Below, one piece after another: positions 1 through 6,700 of a DNA stretch of 25,419 nucleotides. Position numbers and translations under genes: made by a program. The stretch is from JBBSEZ01 sp038239195. Its GTDB lineage: Bacteria > Planctomycetota > Planctomycetia > Gemmatales > Gemmataceae. The notes below the pieces were generated by a model. That model ran no database searches. It saw only the letters and a list, made by a program, of their open reading frames with translations, and was not told the DNA's origin. The stretch's first letter is position 1, and every line of letters begins with the position of its first letter. The DNA lies in NCBI GenBank assembly GCA_038239195.1, contig JBBSEZ010000098.1:1-25419 (forward strand), read 5' to 3'.

Positions 1-100
1 ACGCGCCGCGGGTGAGTGCCCCGGGGGGGGGGCGCAATCCCCCTTGGCCGCCCCAGCACGCGGGGGCCCCCCCCCCCCGGCGCGCCTGGAAGGTGCAACA
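1..100. other. Low-complexity G/C homopolymer stretch at window edge
   Basis: This stretch holds a run of about ten G (near 23-32) and a run of about thirteen C (near 66-78). No gene with a credible start or ribosome binding site is visible. Runs of this kind are error-prone in sequencing and assembly and may mark a contig end, so the bases here should be read with caution. Confidence 0.6.
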
Positions 101-116
101 GGGGGCTAACGCCCCC
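101..116. terminator. Hairpin GGGGGC-TAAC-GCCCCC
   Basis: A perfect 6-bp G/C stem closes on a TAAC loop, 51 bases before the first gene. There is no T-tract on either side. It could end a transcript coming from outside the window, or be one of the short palindromes scattered between genes of this chromosome. Its function is inferred only. Confidence 0.35.
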
Positions 117-167
117 GCTCGCCAGGAGAAGTAGCCACACCGATTCGCACCCGGGGAAGGGGCCGAC

Positions 168-542
168 ATGCACACCAACCGCGCCCGCTGTTTCGCGCTC
201 CTGCTGCTGGCGCTGGCGCCCGTGCCCGCGCAAGCCGGCCTCCTCCCGGGGCATCACGACGACTGCCCCCGCCCGTCCTACTCTTGCCTGCACTACTGGG
301 CGCCGGCCCTCTACCGCGCCAGGAATTACTGCCACCCGCCCCAGGTCGGAATGCACGCGCCCGACCGCTGCCTGGGCGTGTCGCCGAATTACGAGATCAT
401 CAAGTTCCCCTGCCCGGCCGTCCCGCCAGGCGGCACGCCCTACGGCAGCGAGGGCTACCTGAAGCGCGATGAGGTGGCTGCCCCCTCACCCACCTCCGCC
501 CCTTCTCCGAGCCCCTCGTCTCCAAGCCCCCCATCGCCCTGA
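168..542 (+). CDS. Small secreted protein of unknown function
   Basis: This 124-residue protein is exported but has no recognised function. An N-terminal signal peptide is clear: basic MHTNRAR, a hydrophobic run of Ala/Leu, and an AQA-G cleavage site near residue 23. The mature part is short and rich in Cys, His, Pro and Tyr (HDDCPRPSYSCLHYW, then APDRCLG and a PCPAV motif). The last 25 residues are only Pro, Ser, Ala and Thr, a disordered or cell-surface tail. The ATG at 168 is preceded by GGGGAAGGGG at a suitable distance and the stop is TGA. From memory, small secreted proteins of this type are common in Gemmata-like planctomycetes, and a role at the cell surface is a guess. It is followed, 176 bases later, by a second secreted Cys-rich protein on the same strand. 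Confidence 0.7.
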   Translation: MHTNRARCFALLLLALAPVPAQAGLLPGHHDDCPRPSYSCLHYWAPALYRARNYCHPPQVGMHAPDRCLGVSPNYEIIKFPCPAVPPGGTPYGSEGYLKRDEVAAPSPTSAPSPSPSSPSPPSP

Positions 543-718
543 GCCGCGCGGCTAAATGGGGTTGCCCTTGCCGGCTGTATTGCCCGTTCGCGGCCAACTG
601 CCTCTTCGTGTGCAATTCCGCTCGCTTCGCGCCTTGCCCGCTGCCGAATGAGGACACTGACGCCTTTGCCGACGGCGCTGCGCTGCCCGGGGAGGCCCCT
701 TTTTCGGAGGGCAAGCAA

Positions 719-1300
719 ATGGGTAAGAACTGGCTTTTCGTCGTCCCCCTCATGCTGGGCGCCGCCATCACCGCCCGCGCCGCCGAGGTCATCGCCCCGG
801 CCCTGACAGGGCCCACCACCGCCACCAGCGCGGGCTCGCCCGAGAGCGCTCCCGCCGCGGTGATGCCTCCTCTTCTGGCCGCCCCCCCATACTACCCGAG
901 CCGCGTTCCCCCTGTCTACCGGACGGCCCCGGTCGCTCGCCCGGCGCCGGTGAGGCCCGCGAGCTATTCTCCCGCGCCGGTGGCCGGGCCCTCTGCGCCG
1001 GTCGCCGAGGCGCCCTGTGACGCCTGCGCGGGCGCTTGCCACGGTTCCCTGTGCCAGAAGTTGATCGCCTGGGCCACCTATTGCCCCCAGCGCACCCCCT
1101 GCTGCGGGAAGTGCGGCCCCGGCAGCTGCTGTCACTGCTTCCCGCCGCTGTATGCCTTCTTCTGCGAAGGCTGCGCCGAGGGCGGCGGCCACAGTGCCTG
1201 CGGGGCGGGCTGCGGTACCAAAGGCAGCTGCGGGCTGTTGACCTGCCGGCATCGGCTGTTTCCCCTCGGCTGCGGCACCGGCTGCTGTCCTGCCCAGTGA
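719..1300 (+). CDS. Secreted Cys-rich protein of unknown function
   Basis: The 193-residue product has three parts. A signal peptide covers residues 1 to about 22 (MGKNWLFVVPLML..., cut after ARA). A Pro/Ala/Val-rich linker with Tyr follows at about 25-97. The last 94 residues contain 20 cysteines, many in CC, CxxC and GxC arrangements, around the motif PPLYAFFCEGC. I chose the ATG at 719 because GGAGGG lies 7 bases upstream and a signal peptide follows directly; an in-frame start at 608 would add a hydrophilic stretch before the signal. The Cys-rich region could form a disulfide-stabilised surface layer or bind metal, and the sequence does not decide which. From memory, PPLYAFF-type Cys-rich proteins occur as paralogues in Gemmataceae. 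Stop TGA. Confidence 0.72.
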   Translation: MGKNWLFVVPLMLGAAITARAAEVIAPALTGPTTATSAGSPESAPAAVMPPLLAAPPYYPSRVPPVYRTAPVARPAPVRPASYSPAPVAGPSAPVAEAPCDACAGACHGSLCQKLIAWATYCPQRTPCCGKCGPGSCCHCFPPLYAFFCEGCAEGGGHSACGAGCGTKGSCGLLTCRHRLFPLGCGTGCCPAQ

Positions 1301-1377
1301 GCCCCAGGGAGGACGCTTTGCAATCCGTCCTTTCGCACGGGGGGCGGATTGCCTCCCGAGCGGGGCCCGGCGCCCTC

Positions 1378-1383
1378 TATAAT
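1378..1383 (+). promoter_or_regulatory. Possible -10 box TATAAT
   Basis: A perfect TATAAT lies 29 bases before the ATG of the acetyltransferase gene, in otherwise G/C-rich sequence. No good -35 box sits 16-18 bases upstream. The nearest candidate, TTGCCT at 1349, gives a 23-base spacer. It is a likely but unproven -10 element. Confidence 0.35.
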
Positions 1384-1412
1384 CAGGGGCGCCCGGCCGC
1401 GAGGAACGAGCC

Positions 1413-2327
1413 ATGCCCCCCGTGCCGACCCCCGAGCCTGCTCGGACCGACGAGCTCGCGGCCGCCTTTCGCCTGCTCTTTCGCCACCTCTCCCCCGAAG
1501 AACGGGGCTCTCGCGTCCGCAACGCCCTCCACCTTGTCTCGCTCCGCGAGCTCGACCCGCGCGGCGTTTTCGTCCTGCGGGAGGCGAGCGGGCTGACGGG
1601 GGCGCTCGTCTGCTCGCCGGTGCCTGGGGCCAGCGGGGCGCTCTGGCCTCCCGTCGCCCTCGGCAAGCGCGCGGCGGAAGGCGAGGACGCTCTGGTTCGT
1701 CACGCCTGCGCCTGGCTGCGCGGCCAAGGCGCGCGCCTGGCGCAGGCCCTCCTTTCCCCCGAGGAGGAGTGCCTGGCCGCGCCCCTCGTGCGCAACGGCC
1801 TCGCACACGTGACCAACCTCTGGTACGCGCGGCACGACCTCGTCCTCGACGCTTCCTGGCTGGCCGCGCCGGCCCGCCTCGCTTTTGAGCCCTATGGTCC
1901 CGCCTGCGCCGATCTCTTTCAGCACGTGCTCGCGCGCACCTACGAAGGAACGCTCGACTGTCCCGAGGTCAACGGCGTGCGGACGATGGAGGAGGTGCTC
2001 CAGGGCCATCAGGCGCAGGGCCTCTACGATCCCGGAAGGTGGTGGCTGGCCCGCTTCGAGGGCCGGGCGGTCGGCGTGCTGATCGCGGTCGAGCTCCCCG
2101 AGAGCGGCGACTGGGAGGTCGCCTACGTGGGCGTGGTCCCCGAGGCGCGCCGGCAGGGCCTCGGGCGCGAGCTGCTGCTCCAGGCGCTGTGCGAGGCGCG
2201 CGCCGCGGGCGCGCCGCGGCTCACCCTCTCCGTCGATGCCCGCAACCTCCCGGCCTGGGGGCTCTACAGCCGTCTGGGCTTCGAGCCGTTCGACCGCCGC
2301 GCGGTCTACCTGGCCGTCTGGGGGTGA
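1413..2327 (+). CDS. GNAT-family N-acetyltransferase (tandem GNAT fold)
   Basis: This 304-residue cytoplasmic protein probably transfers an acetyl group from acetyl-CoA to an amine; the substrate is unknown. The C-terminal half (about 205-304) is a standard GNAT domain. It has strand WWLARFEGRAVGVLIA, the acetyl-CoA loop VVPEARRQGLGRELL (R/Q-x-x-G-x-G/A type), and the late motif NLPAWGLYSRLGFEPFDR. The N-terminal half resembles a second, degenerate GNAT unit (VFVLREASGLTGALVCSP) without an obvious CoA loop, as in tandem acetyltransferases of the MshD type. GAGGAA lies upstream of the ATG at 1413 and the stop is TGA. It stands alone between a secreted protein and a desaturase, so the context gives no substrate. 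Confidence 0.82.
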   Translation: MPPVPTPEPARTDELAAAFRLLFRHLSPEERGSRVRNALHLVSLRELDPRGVFVLREASGLTGALVCSPVPGASGALWPPVALGKRAAEGEDALVRHACAWLRGQGARLAQALLSPEEECLAAPLVRNGLAHVTNLWYARHDLVLDASWLAAPARLAFEPYGPACADLFQHVLARTYEGTLDCPEVNGVRTMEEVLQGHQAQGLYDPGRWWLARFEGRAVGVLIAVELPESGDWEVAYVGVVPEARRQGLGRELLLQALCEARAAGAPRLTLSVDARNLPAWGLYSRLGFEPFDRRAVYLAVWG

Positions 2328-2423
2328 GGCGCTCGGCGCCCTCGACGTTCCTCCTGGCAGTTGTCCGCCGCAACTTGTCGCGGTTACCTTCTTGGACGGT
2401 TGCGACCGAACGGAGGAACTGCC

Positions 2424-3248
2424 ATGAATGACCACCAGGCACCAGACCAGCGCAGCGAGCTTCCGCCGCTCCGCGAGCTCGGTCCCGACCTGCTGCGCGT
2501 CGCGCGCTGGCGGCGCCTGCTGACGCTCGCTCTGCCCTTCCTCTGGTGCGGGGCCTACTTCGCCTTCGCTGTGCTGGGGTGGTGGCCCGCGGCCGTCTTC
2601 GCCCTCGTCGCCCTCAGCTTCGTCACCTACGGTTCCACGTCGCACGATCTGGTCCACCGCAACCTCGGCCTGCCCCGCAGGGTGAACGATTGCCTCCTCA
2701 GCCTGATCGAGTTGATCGCGCTGCGGAGCGGGCACGCCTACCAGGCCGCCCACCTGCACCACCACGCCCGCTACCCCCACTCCGACGACGTCGAGTCCAC
2801 CGCCTCCCGGCGCTCCTGGCTGGGGGCGCTGGCCGAAGGCCCCTTTTTCCAGCTCCGCCTCTGGCTCTGGGCCGTGGCCAACGCGAGGCAAGTTCGGGCG
2901 TGGGTGCTCGCGGAGGGCGTCGCCTGCCTCGCCCTCATCGGGTTGGCGGTGGCCTTGGTTCCGCTGACGCCCATCCTGCTCGTCTACGCGGCGCTGATGG
3001 TGATGGGGAGCTGGATCATCCCGCTCATCACCTCTTACCTGCCGCACGCGCCAGACGGCGAGAACGAACTGGCGCAGACGCGGGCCTTTCGGGGGGTCGT
3101 GGCGTCGGTCGTGGCGCTGGAGCACCTCTATCACCTGGAGCACCACCTCTACCCGGCCGTCCCGCACCACAACTGGCCGGAGCTGGCGAGGCGGCTAGGG
3201 CCCTCACTGGAGCGGGCGGGGGTCAAGCCTGTTCGGTTTTGGTTCTGA
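2424..3248 (+). CDS. Membrane fatty-acid desaturase / hydroxylase
   Basis: This is a 274-residue integral membrane di-iron enzyme of the fatty-acid desaturase superfamily. It would insert a double bond or hydroxyl group into an acyl chain or carotenoid using O2. The histidine boxes are visible: HDLVH (74-78), HLHHH (110-114) and HLYHLEHHLYP (234-244), followed by VPHHNW. Hydrophobic helices lie at about 32-68 and 150-205. The start is the ATG at 2424 behind CGGAGGAAC; an upstream in-frame start at 2361 would lack this site. It is shorter than acyl-CoA desaturases of about 300-400 residues and closer to the beta-carotene-ketolase/hydroxylase size class, so the substrate is open. Its last 26 bases overlap the convergent small membrane protein gene. 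Confidence 0.83.
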   Translation: MNDHQAPDQRSELPPLRELGPDLLRVARWRRLLTLALPFLWCGAYFAFAVLGWWPAAVFALVALSFVTYGSTSHDLVHRNLGLPRRVNDCLLSLIELIALRSGHAYQAAHLHHHARYPHSDDVESTASRRSWLGALAEGPFFQLRLWLWAVANARQVRAWVLAEGVACLALIGLAVALVPLTPILLVYAALMVMGSWIIPLITSYLPHAPDGENELAQTRAFRGVVASVVALEHLYHLEHHLYPAVPHHNWPELARRLGPSLERAGVKPVRFWF

Positions 3249-3624
3249 TCGGATGGCCGCGAAGAGGGCGTGGCCGACCGGCCGTGGGCCCGGCCTTGGT
3301 CTTGGGAAGCGGCGGGGTCACCGCGGGAGCGGGCTGAGGGATTTGGGCCGGCGAGACAGGGGAGGGAGGCCGCGACCGCCAACGCGAACGATCAAGCAAG
3401 ATGTTACAAAAGCCAATAATCACCATGTACAGAAGCACCCCCCAGAAGAACACGGCACGGAGGTTTCGGGGGCCCCCCTCGTTCACCCCCGGGCGCGGCA
3501 AGAATACGGCGCGGAAGTTTCGGACTACCCAGAGGAACACCAATAGAGCCGCGCCACCCCCGATGAGCGCCAAGTGGAGTTGGCTCAGTTCCTTGGCGGC
3601 AAACAAAGGCGGGAGCGGAAACAT
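3223..3624 (-). CDS. Small membrane protein of unknown function
   Basis: The predicted 133-residue protein has two hydrophobic segments: one around LHLALIGGGAALLVFLWVV and one around VFFWGVLLYMVIIGFCNIL. A basic, Pro-rich cytoplasmic tail follows. The two segments are joined by a loop in which RNFRAVF and RNLRAVF repeat, an internal duplication also visible in the DNA (3447-3470 and 3501-3524). The start is uncertain: ATG at 3624 gives a compact protein, and GTG at 3654 would add ten residues. Neither has a strong ribosome binding site. The stop is TGA. The gene runs against the desaturase and overlaps its end by 26 bases. I do not recognise the family; the transmembrane pattern and lack of a better frame support it as real. 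Confidence 0.55.
   Translation of the reverse strand: MFPLPPLFAAKELSQLHLALIGGGAALLVFLWVVRNFRAVFLPRPGVNEGGPRNLRAVFFWGVLLYMVIIGFCNILLDRSRWRSRPPSPVSPAQIPQPAPAVTPPLPKTKAGPTAGRPRPLRGHPIRTKTEQA
3447..3524. repeat. Short direct repeat, two 24-bp copies
   Basis: The copies are at 3447-3470 and 3501-3524 and differ at 4 of 24 positions. They are spaced 54 bases apart, which is 18 codons, so the reading frame of the small membrane protein is kept. They encode the paired motifs RNFRAVF and RNLRAVF. Confidence 0.6.
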
Positions 3625-3710
3625 GAGTGTGGCCTTGAGGGGATGGGTGGGCACTTGAGTCTAGCTCACGAGCGCCCTCGCCGCGCCCGCCACCAGCGCC
3701 CCCGGAAGCA

Positions 3711-3739
3711 TTGCTCCTCCCCGATGCCTTCCGTAGAAT
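3711..3739 (+). promoter_or_regulatory. Sigma-70-type promoter for the GH2 gene
   Basis: TTGCTC at 3711-3716 and TAGAAT at 3734-3739 are separated by 17 bases, the ideal spacing for a housekeeping promoter. The -10 box matches 5 of 6 consensus positions and the -35 box 4 of 6. It lies 46 bases before the ATG at 3786, which supports that start over the in-frame start at 3711, a codon inside the promoter itself. Confidence 0.5.
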
Positions 3740-3785
3740 GGCCCTTCATGCCCGCCCCTCGCCATCCCACCCACGAAACACCCTT

Positions 3786-6700
3786 ATGCGCTCCCTCCTC
3801 CCCTTCGCCGCCCTCCTCGCCGTCGCCGTTTGCGCCCCCGGCCTCCGCGCCCAGGATTACGCCTGGATCGAGGGCGAAAAGCCCGCCGCCATCAACTTCA
3901 AGGCCAACCTCGGCGGCTGGGGCAACAAGCAGTTCCTCTCCGGCGACAAATGGCTCCAGATCGCCATCGACGAAGGCAAGGTGGACAAGGACATGCCCGC
4001 CGAGGGCATCGTCATGAAGTACGCCTTTACTCTGAAAAAGGCCGGCAAGCACGAGGTGTGGAACCGCCTCGGCTACGAGTTCGCTCGTTCCCCCTTCGAG
4101 TGGCGCATCGACGCCGGGGCCTGGCGCGCCGTCAAGCCCGACGACCTCACGACCGACCTCATGGAGCTCGCCTTCTTCACCGAAGTCGCCTGGCTCAAGA
4201 TGGGCGAGCAAGAACTGACCGCCGGCGCCCACGCGATCGAGGTTCGGCTCCCCAAGGTCAAGGACAAGGCGGGCAAGTATGGCCGGGTGCTCTACGCCTG
4301 CGATGCGATCTGCATCCACCGTGGCCCGTTCCACCCGCACTCCAAGTACAAGCCAGGCGAGGACGGCCGTACCAAGGCGGACGAGCTCGCGACGAAGCAC
4401 GTCTTCCGTCTGCCCGACGCGGCCTCGCCCTCGGCGCGCACCTCGGTCGCGCTCAAGGGCACCTGGGAGGTCGCCCGCCACGACGAACAGCTGCCCGGCG
4501 AGACGGCGGCGCCGATCAAGGAGCTCCCCAAACACCCGCGCTGGTCCGCCATTCCCGTGCCGGGCGACCGCAACACGCTGCGGCCCGACCTGATCTTCGC
4601 CCATCGCCTCTGGTATCGCACCCGCGTCCACGTCCCCGCGGCGCTGGCCGGGCGCTCCTTCCACCTCGTCTTCCCGCAGAACAACCTCAACACCACCGTC
4701 TACGTCAACGGCACCTACTGCGGGTTCAACAAGAGCCCCTTCGCCCGCTTCACCATCGACGTGACCAAGGGCGTCAAGCCCGGGGACAACGAGGTCTGGG
4801 TCGGGATCAAGGACGCCTGGTACGGCTACTCGGCCAGCCCCAAAGACCCGATGAAGCTGCGGCGGAGGTTCAACCTCCCGCTCAAGTTTTCCCACGACGG
4901 CTTCCAGGATCTCGCCTACCCCATCTGGAACCAATTCCAGTCGGGCATCCTCGTCACGCCCGAATTTGTTGCCGCCGGGCCCGCCTATGCCCGCGACGTC
5001 TTCTGCAAGCCGTCCGTCGCCCGCAAGGAACTGGCCGTCGAGGTCATCGTCGCCAACCCCTCGGGCAAGGAAGTGACGGGCGAGGTCGTCTGCGTGGCGG
5101 TCAACGCCAAGACGGGCAAGGCCGAGAAGCCGCTGCCCGCCAGGGCGTTCACCCTCGGCGCCGGGAAGGAGAAAGTGCTGCAACTGAGCGGGAAGTGGCC
5201 CGATCCCAAGCTGTGGTGGCCCGACGAGCCCAACCTCTACCGGCTTCGCGCCACGGTGCGCATCGGGGGCAAGGCGGTGGACGTCTCCGAGACCGCCTTC
5301 GGCTTCCGCGAGTGGACCATCGACGGCAAGGACTTCAAACTGAACGGCATTCCCTGGCACGGCTGGGCCGACACGCATACGCACCCCACGAAGGAGGAAT
5401 GGCTAACCTTCTACCGCAAGACGAACCAGAAGTTCATGCGCTTCTGGGGCACCACCTGGATGGGAATGTCTCCCGACGAGGGGCTCGACTTCTTCGACAA
5501 GAGCGGGGTCGTGGTGCGGCGCTCGGGCATCCTCGACGGCGAGGCCATCGGCTACCTGGCCGTCGAGAACGACCCGGAGCTGAAGAAGGAATCGCCGATC
5601 AAGATGGACCTGATGCGCAACTGGCGCGACCAGATGGTCGCCCAGGTCAAGGGCGAGCGCAACCATCCCTCCGTCATGATCTGGTCGATCGAGAACGAGT
5701 GGCTCTACATCAACTGCATCAACCTCTACGGCGGGCTGATGGACCAGTTCGAGGCCGAGGTGACCAAGACCTCCGACGCGGTGCGCGCCGTCGATCCGAC
5801 GCGGCCCACCATGACCGACGGCGGGGGGGCCACCAAGGCCAACACGCTGCCCGTCCACGGCGACCACTACACCACGGGGAACTTCCCGCTCTACCCGGCG
5901 CTGGCCTATAGCCCCAACCCAACCGGCGGCGGGCGGGGCCGCTGGGTGTGGGACCAGAAACGGCCACGCTTCATCGGCGAGGAGCTGTTCGCCCAGGGAC
6001 ACAACCCGACCTTCTCCTACTTCGGCGGCGAGGAGGTCTTCATCGGCCAGGTGCGCACCCGGCCCACCATCGGCCTCGTGGTGCGCATGCTGACCGAGGG
6101 CTATCGCTGGTGGGGCTGTGGGGCGGTCCACTTCTGGCAAATGCAGGACGTGGCCGAGGGACAGTACGACTCCAACGCCCCCCGCGCCGTCTTCTGCCGC
6201 CAGTGGGATTGGAGCTTCGGCTCGGGGCAGAAGGTGCGCCGCACCTTCGGCATCTTCAACGACACCCGCTTCGACGACCCGATCTCCTTCATCTGGACGT
6301 TGAATGTCGCCGGCAAGAAGGTGGCGGGCAAGACGACAGTCCACAAGATCGCGCCGGGCCGCGACGAGAAGTTCGACGTCGAGATCGACATGCCCAAGGT
6401 CGGCAAGCGCCAGGAGGGCGAGCTGGTCCTCACGCTGGCGGTCGAGGGCAAGGAGGTCTTCAAGTCCGTCAAACCGGTGTCGGTCCTCAACAACGACCCG
6501 CGCCAGGCCAAGCCCGCTGGCCTCGCCGCGCTGAAGGGCACCGACCTGCTCGTCTTCGACCCGCAGGGCGCGGTCGTCGCCTTCCTCACCGAGCGCGGCT
6601 TGCCCTTCACCAAGGTGGCCAGCCTGGACAAGGTGCCGGCCACGGGCAAGGTGCTCGTCATCGGCAAGGACGCGCTGACGCCGGCCCAGAGCGCGTCGAG

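Noticed and set aside
608..718. Upstream in-frame start for the Cys-rich secreted protein
   Set aside because: It would put 37 hydrophilic residues ahead of the signal peptide and has no ribosome binding site, while the ATG at 719 has GGAGGG.
1310..1331. Possible terminator after the Cys-rich gene (AGGACG / CGTCCT)
   Set aside because: The stem is only 6 bp with a 10-base loop and no T-tract; this is easily found by chance.
3666..5384. Open frame of 572 codons on the minus strand
   Set aside because: It is antisense to the GH2 N-terminal domains, has low-complexity shadow composition and no start with a ribosome binding site.
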